In this document: positions 54,557 to 63,280 of the stretch, one piece after another | Layout: every line of letters starts with the position of its first letter | How positions within the stretch are numbered: position 1 is the first letter of the stretch | Assembly: GCF_007746795.1 (NCBI RefSeq) | Contig: NZ_CP036343.1 | Coordinates: 2,345,369 to 2,409,368, forward strand | DNA length: 64,000 nt | Direction: 5' to 3' | From: Gimesia algae | GTDB taxonomy: Bacteria > Planctomycetota > Planctomycetia > Planctomycetales > Planctomycetaceae | Position numbers and translations under genes: made by a program | The notes under the pieces: generated by a model | Told to the model about the DNA's origin: nothing | Databases searched by the model: none | Seen by the model: only the letters and a program-made list of their open reading frames with translations

Positions 54557-57331
54557 ATGGCTAAGAAACGGACCAAACAGAAAAAAACAATCGCCACAAT
54601 CAACCATGAAGAGGCGACACGCACGAATATTCCGACTGCGGAGATGGAATCAGTGGTAGCGGATGAGGATAAGTCTCCGGTTCAGATTGCTTACGAACGT
54701 CGTAATCGTGATCTTGACCCGCAACTGGTCTGGAAAGGTAAAGACGAGCAGGATTGGTCGGACCTCGTGGTCAATGCACCGCCCCTTTATATTCAGGAGA
54801 AGGTGCATCCCAAGGTACTCATCGATGATCTACTCAAAAAGACGGAAAATCAGGAGAAAACAAAACCGGGAGCACAGCTTGATCTTTTTTCTGACTTCAA
54901 CGGTCTACCCGATGAAAATGCCAAGACTGAGTTTTATCAACACGATTCCAACTGGTCAAACCGCATGATTCTGGGCGACAGCCTACAAGTGATGGCTTCT
55001 TTAGCAGAACGCGAGGGGCTGCGCGGTAAGGTGCAATGCATCTATCTCGATCCACCCTACGGCATCAAATTTAACAGCAATTTTCAATGGTCAACCACAA
55101 GTCGCGATGTCAAAGATGGCAATAGCAGCCATATCACCCGAGAGCCAGAACAAGTGAAGGCATTTCGTGATACTTGGCGAGATGGGATTCATTCTTATCT
55201 TACATATCTGCGAGATCGACTAATAGTTGCAAGAGATTTGCTGACAGAATCAGGTTCCATTTTCATTCAAATTGGTGACGAGAATGTCCATCGGGTACGA
55301 GTATTGATGGACGAAATATTTGGTGACGAAAACTTCATTTGCCTAATCACACTCCAGAAAACAGGTGGTCTAGTCTCGACTGGTATAGTACAGACTCTCG
55401 ATTTCATACTTTGGTATGGAAAGAACAAAGATGAGTCCAAAATCCGACAATTGTTCCTTCCACGCATGGCGGGCGATACTGCCCTAGAACGCTACGATTC
55501 AGTAACAGATGTGGACGGGAGCATTAGACGATTAACGAAAGCAGAACGTATTTCAAACAAGGTCGAAGGGGGAGGTCGACGCTCACGTACAATAGCACTT
55601 GAGTCAGCTAATCCACGTTTTCCATTTGTGTACCAAGGGAAAGAGTACAACCAACGATGGAAAACTAATGAGGAAGGGTTGCAGAAACTCAGAAAGGCTG
55701 GTCGTCTTACGTCGACTGGAACACGCCTAAATTCCCTTCGCTTCGTAGATGATTTTTCCGTCATCCCTTTGACTGATCGATGGGAATCGATGCAGATAGG
55801 GACAGGGCTCATATATGTGGTTCAAACAGCTACAGCGGCTGCCCAAAACTGCATACTCATGGCGACTGATCCTGGCGACTTAGTTCTTGACCCCACTTGT
55901 GGTTCTGGTACTACCTCGTATGTTGCTGAACAATGGGGGCGGCGTTGGATTACAATTGACACTTCGCGTGTTGCTCTTGCTCTGGCTCGTGCACGCATCA
56001 TGGGAGCACGTTACCCATACTATCTATTAACCGACAGTAAAGAGGGACAAATAAAAGAGGCGGAAGTGACTCGTACCGATCCTTCTGAAACTCCGACATT
56101 CGGAAACATTCGACAAGGTTTTGTTTACGAACGTGTGCCACACATTATGCTGAGTTCCATCTCCAATAATTCCGAGGTAGATGTGATCTGGGAGAAGTTT
56201 CAGGAGAAACTGGAACCACTTTGGGAAAAACTAAACAAGGCGGTCAGTCAGCAATGGCAAGAATGGGAGATTCCTCGCGAAACGGAGAAAGGCTGGTCGG
56301 AAGCAGCGAAGAAACTGCACGCCGACTGGTGGAAGCAACGCATTGCCCGGCAGAACGAGATTGATGCGTCCATCGCTGCCAAGGCAGATTTTGAATATCT
56401 GTACGACAAACCGTACGAAGACAAGAAAAAAGTGCGTGTGGCTGGCCCCTTTACGGTGGAGAGCATATCACCACACCGTGTTTTAGCTGTCGATGAAGAT
56501 GATGAACTGATCGATCCCCAACAACAAGAGACCGCTGCATCCGGTGATGAAGGTGACTTCGTTCAGATAATTCTGGATAATCTTAAAACTGCTGGTGTGC
56601 AACAAGCACACAAAGAAGACAAAATTGAGTTCACTTCACTCACCCCCTGGCCTGGTCGGTTTGTTTGTGCAGAGGGTCAATATCTCGAAGGTGAAGAAGA
56701 GAGTGGAAATGAAAAGCGAGCCGCCATTTTCATCGGCCCTGAATTCGGTACTGTTAGTCGAGCCGATTTAGTCGCCGCAGCCCGTGAAGCGGGCGATGCC
56801 GGTTTTGACGTGCTGATCTCTTGTGCGTTCAACTACGACGCCCATTCCTCCGAGTTCGACAAACTAGGCAAGCTTACAGTTCTCAAAGCAAGAATGAACG
56901 CCGACCTTCACATGGCAGATGACTTAAAGAACACCGGCAAAGGCAATCTGTTCGTCATCTTCGGCGAACCAGACATTGACATTCTCGATACAGACGAGGG
57001 ACAGATTCAAGTCAAAATCAACGGCGTTGATGTCTTCCACCCTAACACCGGTGAAGTCCGCAGCGACGGAGCAGAAGGCATCGCCTGCTGGTTCCTCGAC
57101 ACCGACTACAACGAAGAAAGCTTCTTCGTCCGACACGCCTATTTCCTCGGAGCCAACGACCCATACAAGAGCTTAAAAACAACCCTTAAAGCAGAAATCA
57201 ATGTTGATGCCTGGGCCACTCTCAACAGCGACACATCCCGTCCGTTCAGCAAACCCAAAAGTGGACGTATTGCTGTGAAAGTGATCAATCACCTGGGTGA
57301 TGAAGTAATGAAAGTATTCAGGGTGGAGTAA
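54557..57331 (+). CDS. type III-like site-specific DNA methyltransferase (Mod, beta class)
   Basis: A 924-residue N6-adenine or N4-cytosine methyltransferase. Motif IV IYLDPPYGIKFNSNF (about 173) precedes motif I LDPTCGSGTTSY (about 445), the order of the beta class. A target-recognition segment lies between them (about 260-400). The N-terminus is basic (MAKKRTKQKKT), and EKVHPKVLIDDLLKK helps pairing with Res. The long C-terminal half (residues about 500-924) is typical of the large Mod proteins found with BPTD_3080-like Res. It is four bases from the DUF262 gene. It protects host sites and guides Res. Confidence 0.92.
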   Translation: MAKKRTKQKKTIATINHEEATRTNIPTAEMESVVADEDKSPVQIAYERRNRDLDPQLVWKGKDEQDWSDLVVNAPPLYIQEKVHPKVLIDDLLKKTENQEKTKPGAQLDLFSDFNGLPDENAKTEFYQHDSNWSNRMILGDSLQVMASLAEREGLRGKVQCIYLDPPYGIKFNSNFQWSTTSRDVKDGNSSHITREPEQVKAFRDTWRDGIHSYLTYLRDRLIVARDLLTESGSIFIQIGDENVHRVRVLMDEIFGDENFICLITLQKTGGLVSTGIVQTLDFILWYGKNKDESKIRQLFLPRMAGDTALERYDSVTDVDGSIRRLTKAERISNKVEGGGRRSRTIALESANPRFPFVYQGKEYNQRWKTNEEGLQKLRKAGRLTSTGTRLNSLRFVDDFSVIPLTDRWESMQIGTGLIYVVQTATAAAQNCILMATDPGDLVLDPTCGSGTTSYVAEQWGRRWITIDTSRVALALARARIMGARYPYYLLTDSKEGQIKEAEVTRTDPSETPTFGNIRQGFVYERVPHIMLSSISNNSEVDVIWEKFQEKLEPLWEKLNKAVSQQWQEWEIPRETEKGWSEAAKKLHADWWKQRIARQNEIDASIAAKADFEYLYDKPYEDKKKVRVAGPFTVESISPHRVLAVDEDDELIDPQQQETAASGDEGDFVQIILDNLKTAGVQQAHKEDKIEFTSLTPWPGRFVCAEGQYLEGEEESGNEKRAAIFIGPEFGTVSRADLVAAAREAGDAGFDVLISCAFNYDAHSSEFDKLGKLTVLKARMNADLHMADDLKNTGKGNLFVIFGEPDIDILDTDEGQIQVKINGVDVFHPNTGEVRSDGAEGIACWFLDTDYNEESFFVRHAYFLGANDPYKSLKTTLKAEINVDAWATLNSDTSRPFSKPKSGRIAVKVINHLGDEVMKVFRVE

Positions 57332-58069
57332 ATGACGCAATTCTGGAAAGAAGGTCATTACCGGACGAACGCTCAGGGCAATGAGTTTTGGGTCAATGGG
57401 CATTATGTCAATCGTGACGATTGGAACCGATCATCTTATGATTACATGCCGCCTCCTCCGCAAGTGGATTCCTTTCTCATCCAGTATCCTGAATTCAAGA
57501 CAGAAAGCCGGGTTTCTGTTTGCTTTGTAACCCCCAATGCACTCTGTCCTGTCTGTGGCGAGAGCGTCTATTACTATCAGAACAAGAATGGAAGCCGCGT
57601 TTTCTTTGATGAATTAGGGCATCCTTGGCCGAAACATCCATGCACAGATTCTTCAACCACCGCTGCCAGGACTTCAATTTCTCTTTCACAATCAAGCGGT
57701 ATTTTTGATTTCCGCAGCAACAGGGACATCACTGCAATATCAAAGTGGCAAAAAAGACGTGGCAACGACATTGCGGCTAAATTTAAGGAAAAGTACGGGA
57801 CTAATCCATGCCCCCTAGCGATCATCATAAAACGGATAAAGAATGGCAATCAAGTCTTTGTATTCCTGAAGATGTATCAAGAGGGTCGTGCGAGGAAAGT
57901 TTATTTGTCATGCAAGTCGCTCCCGAAGTGCTGTCAAACGGGCTTTCTCGTGGCGGTTCAAAAACAGAAAATCAGTTTTGTCAACACTGCGACGATGACT
58001 CCAGTGGAAGTCTCAATCAGACGATATAGAGGGGCGGCTGCATTTCTTGATGCAATGATCGAAAACTAG
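57332..58069 (+). CDS. zinc-ribbon protein of a restriction operon, function unknown
   Basis: A 245-residue protein whose ATG directly follows the Mod stop. The N-terminus FWKEGHYRTNAQGNEFWVNGH resembles the YXWxxGHxRT leader found in several defence-linked proteins. A zinc-ribbon-like cluster follows: CPVCGESVYYY, then FFDELGHPWPKHPC (Cys and His at about 72-75 and 101-105). The C-terminal 100 residues are basic with KKxxRG-like blocks (RARKVYLSCKSLPKCC). No named family is recognised. The tight position suggests an accessory subunit of the restriction module. Confidence 0.65.
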   Translation: MTQFWKEGHYRTNAQGNEFWVNGHYVNRDDWNRSSYDYMPPPPQVDSFLIQYPEFKTESRVSVCFVTPNALCPVCGESVYYYQNKNGSRVFFDELGHPWPKHPCTDSSTTAARTSISLSQSSGIFDFRSNRDITAISKWQKRRGNDIAAKFKEKYGTNPCPLAIIIKRIKNGNQVFVFLKMYQEGRARKVYLSCKSLPKCCQTGFLVAVQKQKISFVNTATMTPVEVSIRRYRGAAAFLDAMIEN

Positions 58070-58098
58070 GTACAACAGATGATTAGTGGAATAAATTA

Positions 58099-60174
58099 AT
58101 GCAATTCAGAATCGCACATACATTCACTGATAGTCTGACTAAACTGACTGGTGAAGAACAAAAATCTGTCAAGATGACTGCATTTGACCTTCAAATGGAC
58201 CCGTCTGGGCCAGGACTGCAATTTCATAGAATTGATGGAGCTAAAGACAAACACTTCTGGTCGGTACGTGTTAACCGCGACATTAGGCTCATCATACACA
58301 AAACAGAAGCCAGTTTTTTATTATGTTATGTAGACCATCACGATGATGCATATGACTGGGCTGAGCGGCGTAAGCTTGAGATTCACCCTAAAACAGGTGC
58401 CGCACAGATGGTTGAAATTCGAGAAACCGTCAAAGAAATCACTGTTCCTAGATATGTTGAGAGTGTGGAACCGTCCAACTCACCGAAATTATTTGAAAGC
58501 CTGGACGAATCAGAATTACTTAAATATGGGATTCCAGTTGACTGGATTGATGATGTTCATAATGCAACCGAAGATTCATTATTTGAGTTAATCGAGCATC
58601 TACCAGAAGAAGCCGCAGAAGTATTACTTGAACTCGCCACAGGTGGTAAGCCGCAACTAGTCCAGACTACTTCTGGTGCAGTAAACCCATTTGATCACCC
58701 AGATGCACAACGACGTTTTCATGTAGTTACAAATCAAGAGGAACTTCGCTTAGCACTCAACTATCCTTGGGAAAAATGGTTAGTCTTCCTGCATCCTGAA
58801 CAACGAAAACTTGTTCAAAAACAATACAATGGCCCAGTAAAGGTTTCAGGGTCAGCAGGAACAGGAAAAACCGTTGTTGCCCTACATAGGGCCGCCTACC
58901 TGGCTGAAAAGAACCCTCAAGCAAGATTACTTGTGACAACATTTAGCGAGGCACTTGCGGAAGCATTAAAAAACAAGCTCCGCTACCTCATCGGTAATTC
59001 ACCTAAGCTTTTCGAAAGAGTTGAAGTCCATTCGATTGATCAAACAGGTTACCGGCTTTATTCAGCCAATATTGGCAATCCTGATCTGATCGATAAATCT
59101 GATCTTAGTAAGATGTTACAGGAAGCATCTGAATTCGAAGGCACACATCGCTTTAGTCAACAATTTATCTGGTCGGAATGGAATGATATTGTTGATGCAT
59201 GGCAGCTTGATAGTTGGGAGATGTATCGAGATGTATCTCGTCTAGGACGTAAAACACGCTTAGGAGAAAAACAGCGGAGTCAGTTATGGACGATCTTTGA
59301 GAGAGTGAGAAATAAATTAACTGAGCAAAACCTTCTCACAAAAGCATCAATGTTTTCTGAAATAACAAAATATTTACAGCAGGAACACAAATGCCCTTAT
59401 GATTATGCAATTGTGGACGAGTCTCAAGACTTTGGGATTCCTGAAATGAAATTCCTATCAGCGATGGGATCTTCCCACCCGGACAGTTTATTTTTTGCTG
59501 GAGATCTTGGCCAACGTATTTTTCAACTACCTTTTTCATGGATGTCACTGGGGATTGATATTCGTGGGCGTAGTCATACATTGCACATCAACTATCGCAC
59601 ATCACATCAAATACGAGGCCAGGCAGACCGATTATTGCCGGTAGAACTATCGGATGTTGATGGCAATACGGAAAATCGTAAAGGTACGGTTTCTGCATTT
59701 AGCGGGCCAAACCCCACGATTAGAATCTTTGATTCAGAAGATCTGGAAATCGATGGTGTTGTGCAATGGTTACGTGATCGTATCGCAGAGGGAGTCCAAG
59801 CTGAGGAGATTGGTCTCATTGTCCGCTCTGAAAATGAAATCAACAGAGCTTCTAAAGTGATTGAATCACTTGGGCTCAAAGCGGTAATCCTTGGAGATAG
59901 TATTGAGACTAATCCTGATTCTGTTTCAGTTTTGACAATGCATCTTGCCAAAGGCCTGGAATTTAGAGTAGTCGCTGTTATGGCCTGCGATGATGAGGTT
60001 GTTCCTCTGCAATCACGACTAGAATCGATCACAGACGAATCCGATCTCGAAGAAGTCTACAATACAGAAAGACATTTACTTTACGTAGCCTGCACACGTG
60101 CACGTGACCAACTCATGGTTTCGGGAGTCGATCCTGCCTCAGAGTTTTTGGATGATCTCAAAGAAGACAATTAA
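58099..60174 (+). CDS. RelE-like toxin fold fused to UvrD-type helicase
   Basis: A 691-residue protein. Residues 1-90 read as a RelE/ParE-type fold (KHFWSVRVNRDIRLIIHK, LLCYVDHHDDAYDWAERRKLE). Residues about 230-690 are an SF1 helicase: VSGSAGTGKTVVALHRAAYL (Walker A, about 251), AIVDESQDFG (motif II), INYRTSHQIR (motif IV region), LTMHLAKGLEF and LLYVACTRARDQL (motif VI). No nuclease domain is seen after it. The combination suggests a DNA-processing defence enzyme whose toxin-like part binds nucleic acid or ribosome. It may work with the CoiA-like gene downstream. Confidence 0.88.
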   Translation: MQFRIAHTFTDSLTKLTGEEQKSVKMTAFDLQMDPSGPGLQFHRIDGAKDKHFWSVRVNRDIRLIIHKTEASFLLCYVDHHDDAYDWAERRKLEIHPKTGAAQMVEIRETVKEITVPRYVESVEPSNSPKLFESLDESELLKYGIPVDWIDDVHNATEDSLFELIEHLPEEAAEVLLELATGGKPQLVQTTSGAVNPFDHPDAQRRFHVVTNQEELRLALNYPWEKWLVFLHPEQRKLVQKQYNGPVKVSGSAGTGKTVVALHRAAYLAEKNPQARLLVTTFSEALAEALKNKLRYLIGNSPKLFERVEVHSIDQTGYRLYSANIGNPDLIDKSDLSKMLQEASEFEGTHRFSQQFIWSEWNDIVDAWQLDSWEMYRDVSRLGRKTRLGEKQRSQLWTIFERVRNKLTEQNLLTKASMFSEITKYLQQEHKCPYDYAIVDESQDFGIPEMKFLSAMGSSHPDSLFFAGDLGQRIFQLPFSWMSLGIDIRGRSHTLHINYRTSHQIRGQADRLLPVELSDVDGNTENRKGTVSAFSGPNPTIRIFDSEDLEIDGVVQWLRDRIAEGVQAEEIGLIVRSENEINRASKVIESLGLKAVILGDSIETNPDSVSVLTMHLAKGLEFRVVAVMACDDEVVPLQSRLESITDESDLEEVYNTERHLLYVACTRARDQLMVSGVDPASEFLDDLKEDN

Positions 60175-60225
60175 ACACATTGGTTTCGTTTCCCTATCCA
60201 TTATTCTTTTCCAAAGTACAACTTC

Positions 60226-61050
60226 GTGGATATCGATGTGGATACTCAATTACTCAAATATGGACTCAGGAATGACCAGCCCACTCACATTTCAGAAGTC
60301 CCCTCAGGATTGAAATGTAACTGCAAGTGCCCACATTGCGGATCTCCACTCGTTGCTAGAAAAGGTATGCAACGAGAGCACCATTTTGCTCATCATGGAC
60401 CATCATCTTGCAAGCATGCGATTGAAACTGCCCTTCATCTGGTTGCAAAGCAAGCTCTTGAGAAAAGTTCAGTCATCAAACTTCCTGCTGTGCTTGTCAC
60501 ATTTAGTACCTATTATGCGGCGACAATCCAGATTGCTCCTGAGTCAATGTACCAAATTGATTCTATCAGGTTGGAAAAGCGAGTCGGCGATATCGTTCCT
60601 GATTTGATAGCAACCATTCAAAACAGAGAACTTTTCATTGAGATATTTGTGACTCATCAAGTCGATGAGAAGAAAAGAAACAAAATAACTAAACTTGGTA
60701 TTTCAGCAATCGAAATCGATCTTAGTAATGCCCCCAGAGACCTGGATTTCGATTCAGTTTCTGAACTTGTAGTGAATGGTATCAAGAATAAAAGGTGGAT
60801 TTATAATGTGAAGAAGGAGAAAGAATACAAGAAGATAATGTCTCAGACGATTCGAAAACATTCAATCACAAGAGGCCTGGCGTCACATGTAGACTTGTGC
60901 CCTAAGAGTATCCGTGTGTGGCAAGGCCAACCTTACGCCAATATAATAGATGATTGCCTATATTGTGAGCACTGCTTAAACATGGGATATAATATGAGCT
61001 ACGTTGACTGCAATGGCCACCTTGAAAAACAAACAAATTCTGAATTGTGA
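60226..61050 (+). CDS. CoiA-like nuclease-domain protein
   Basis: A 274-residue protein with a GTG start. The zinc-ribbon motif CNCKCPHCGSPLVARKG (about 32-48) and HHFAHHG (about 53) match the start of competence protein CoiA. The following RVGDIVPDLIATIQNRELFIEIFVTHQ (about 121-147) has the PD...(D/E)XK-like layout D..E-x. The C-terminus adds further Cys (CLYCEHC, about 244). It would be the nuclease partner of the helicase gene, which ends 51 bases earlier. The second Lys of the active site is not obvious. Confidence 0.7.
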   Translation: MDIDVDTQLLKYGLRNDQPTHISEVPSGLKCNCKCPHCGSPLVARKGMQREHHFAHHGPSSCKHAIETALHLVAKQALEKSSVIKLPAVLVTFSTYYAATIQIAPESMYQIDSIRLEKRVGDIVPDLIATIQNRELFIEIFVTHQVDEKKRNKITKLGISAIEIDLSNAPRDLDFDSVSELVVNGIKNKRWIYNVKKEKEYKKIMSQTIRKHSITRGLASHVDLCPKSIRVWQGQPYANIIDDCLYCEHCLNMGYNMSYVDCNGHLEKQTNSEL

Positions 61051-61068
61051 TTGTCTTTTCCCATCTAA

Positions 61069-61494
61069 TTAACTGAGATTTGTCTTCAACATATCTACTT
61101 GACGGACAACTGCTGTATGTAGCGATTCCAAAATTAGTTTAGCATCCCAATAAACTAGACTGTCCCAATCGTAGATATCTTCTTTGATAAGAAGGTCGAG
61201 TATTTCACAGATTTCCAGCATGTCTTGTGAATTTTTACTGTCATCCCAATGTTCCAGTAACTGTTCAATCTCGGCTATACGGTCATAGTTCGGTCCATCT
61301 GTATCGGCGATAGCCTTGAATGGGATCAAAAGGACCCTTGCGTCATCACTAGTGCATATTAAATCTGCAATCCATAAACAAGGACTATATTCCGCTATGG
61401 TTCCAATTGCCCTCTCTTTAATCCGTCTGATTCGGTCTAGTAACGATGGTGACAGGGTCTTAATTTCCGAACCTATTAGATTGATATCAACCAT
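61069..61494 (-). CDS. hypothetical protein
   Basis: A 141-residue, mainly helical acidic protein from the ATG at 61494 (AGAGGA upstream); the longer frame to 61548 adds 18 residues of less protein-like sequence. It has the segment TIAEYSPCLWIADLIC, then EIEQLLEHWDDSKNSQDML. It faces the cassette end from the other strand. No family is recognised. It could be an immunity or antitoxin-like protein for the cassette, but nothing in the sequence proves it. Confidence 0.55.
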   Translation of the reverse strand: MVDINLIGSEIKTLSPSLLDRIRRIKERAIGTIAEYSPCLWIADLICTSDDARVLLIPFKAIADTDGPNYDRIAEIEQLLEHWDDSKNSQDMLEICEILDLLIKEDIYDWDSLVYWDAKLILESLHTAVVRQVDMLKTNLS

Positions 61495-61569
61495 TTCAAT
61501 GATTTTCCTCTTAGAATATAATACTTTGATGAGATTGAACGACTTCATTTAGCCATCGATAGTTTTATG

Positions 61570-62496
61570 TCAGTAGTTTTTCCATAGGAGCTCAGTGCGG
61601 TTTTGGCTAGAATTTGAAAATTGAACATGGGTGGATTTTTCAACACAGTTCCAGTTGGTTAGTTGCTCGCGGTACAGTCGAGAATCATAGCTGCTGATCA
61701 GGACTTTTCCCTTACATTGTTTGAGCGCATTTAACAGGCATTCATGTTCTACGTCTGTCATGTCAAAGCCATATAATGGTTTGCTTTTCCCTGAGAGCGT
61801 AGAACGTGGATAGGGAGGATCACAGTACAACAAAGCATCAGAACTGTCATACTTTTGAATAAGTTCAATGGCCGGGAGTTGCTCAACCATGACACATCGA
61901 AACCTATCGGCTACTTTACTCAATCCATCGACTGCAGACAGGTACTTTGATACCGGCTCGGGCATTTCACGGCGTGTTCTTGTACTCGTTGCCCATGCAT
62001 TTTTCGTGAGATTGCCACTCCCCATACCACCACGAGCCTGACGACAGCGAACAAAGAACCAGTGGGCTCTTTCAACAGGGTTTGTTGGCTCTTCAGACTC
62101 ACACACATCCTTAAACTCTTCCCTGCTATAGGGAGTTAATTCACAAAGACGCTGAAACACTTCAAAAGTAGAAGAATCCCGAATCACTTGGAAGAAATTT
62201 GTGATACGACCGTCGAGGTCGTTAAAATATTCGACTTCACTTGGATGCTTTTTCAGAAGGACGTTAGCCATTCCACTAAAGGGCTCAATATATACCCTGT
62301 GATCGGGCATCTGTTCGATGATCCATTTCGCTAGGTAGTATTTCCCACCGATCCACGCAATTGGTGGTTTTGGCCCCTTAGGATCATGCCAAGTTTCCAT
62401 AGTCTGATTCATTACTAATTCGCTGTAGTTTTTGGGGATGATAAAAATCATTTCAATGATTTCTGTTTTTCTACGATATGATTTACTTCGATCCAT
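61570..62496 (-). CDS. DNA adenine methylase, D12 class (Dam-like)
   Basis: A 308-residue alpha-class N6-adenine methyltransferase. Motif I region KPPIAWIGGKYYLAKWI (about 43) and EPFSGMANVLLKK, then YFNDLDGRITNFF, and motif IV LLYCDPPYPRST (about 221) are all present. The start could be several codons later (MNQTMETWHDP). Phage- and plasmid-borne Dam-like enzymes mark their own DNA. Here it may also shield the island from modification-dependent nucleases. Confidence 0.92.
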   Translation of the reverse strand: MDRSKSYRRKTEIIEMIFIIPKNYSELVMNQTMETWHDPKGPKPPIAWIGGKYYLAKWIIEQMPDHRVYIEPFSGMANVLLKKHPSEVEYFNDLDGRITNFFQVIRDSSTFEVFQRLCELTPYSREEFKDVCESEEPTNPVERAHWFFVRCRQARGGMGSGNLTKNAWATSTRTRREMPEPVSKYLSAVDGLSKVADRFRCVMVEQLPAIELIQKYDSSDALLYCDPPYPRSTLSGKSKPLYGFDMTDVEHECLLNALKQCKGKVLISSYDSRLYREQLTNWNCVEKSTHVQFSNSSQNRTELLWKNY

Positions 62497-62541
62497 CTTT
62501 GGTGTCTCATTCCCAATTAGATCTTGATCAAATTTGTAACC

Positions 62542-63012
62542 TTAATGAGTTTTGTCATTTTCCAGATTTAGCCATTCATGATGCGGAACGTTTTTTCCGT
62601 GGACAAAAAGTAGGCCGGTAAAACAGAAACCACGTGTCAGGTACTTGAAGTGTTTCCGCTGCTTTGAAGACAGAGAACGTTCGCCAGGACCCAAACTCCA
62701 ATTACTTGTCTTTCGCATCGGACTCCTTCCAAAAATAGATTTGGCTCTCTTGCACCATTCTGCCTGATATCTTCGAAGACGAGAAAAGAACTGTGGATTG
62801 AGTTTCTCACACGTAATCGTGACGATCGGATTCGAATAGAGATATGTTGGTCTCTCAGAATTCAGCATTCCCATTGTCCGATCGCAAACTTCCTGATTTA
62901 GATTATCAATATCTGGTTCGTGCTTTCTGATGTGAACAGGACTCATCCTTGATTTTCGAGTTGGAGGAATCCTGTCATCATCAATACTCATGATTCGTGT
63001 TTGATGTGCCAT
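62542..63012 (-). CDS. hypothetical island protein
   Basis: A 156-residue basic protein: MSIDDDRIPPTRKSRMSP, then RLRRYQAEWCKRAKSIFGRSP and LSSKQRKHFKYLTRGF. The Arg/Lys-rich core suggests nucleic-acid binding, but no known domain is seen. It lies four bases from the RHH-like gene and 45 bases from the Dam-like gene, in the same orientation, so it is probably in the replication unit. Confidence 0.65.
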   Translation of the reverse strand: MAHQTRIMSIDDDRIPPTRKSRMSPVHIRKHEPDIDNLNQEVCDRTMGMLNSERPTYLYSNPIVTITCEKLNPQFFSRLRRYQAEWCKRAKSIFGRSPMRKTSNWSLGPGERSLSSKQRKHFKYLTRGFCFTGLLFVHGKNVPHHEWLNLENDKTH

Positions 63013-63016
63013 TTTG

Positions 63017-63241
63017 TCAATCTTTCTTCTTCAAGCAGGTAGATTTAGTTATCGGCTTTGAATTCTTCAGGAGAAGTTCCACGAATGTTGACCAAGAGAT
63101 TCCTGATAGATAAGCTTGGGCTTTAGCGTGATTGAAGGTGCTTTCCGGGACAGAAACATGGACTATTCGACAGCCGGAGACTGCATGGCCCTCTTTTGTT
63201 CGATTAGATCCAGTTTGCTTCACCGTTGGTTGGGTTGTCAT
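63017..63241 (-). CDS. short ribbon-helix-helix-like protein
   Basis: A 74-residue protein with GGAGAA before the ATG. VHVSVPESTFNHAKAQAYLS then GISWSTFVELLLK is a likely ribbon-helix-helix (strand, helix, turn, helix) of CopG/Arc type. It probably regulates the replication unit of which it is part. Confidence 0.65.
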   Translation of the reverse strand: MTTQPTVKQTGSNRTKEGHAVSGCRIVHVSVPESTFNHAKAQAYLSGISWSTFVELLLKNSKPITKSTCLKKKD

Positions 63242-63280
63242 TTTGATTCTCCAATTAGACTGGGATGATTTATTTGATTA

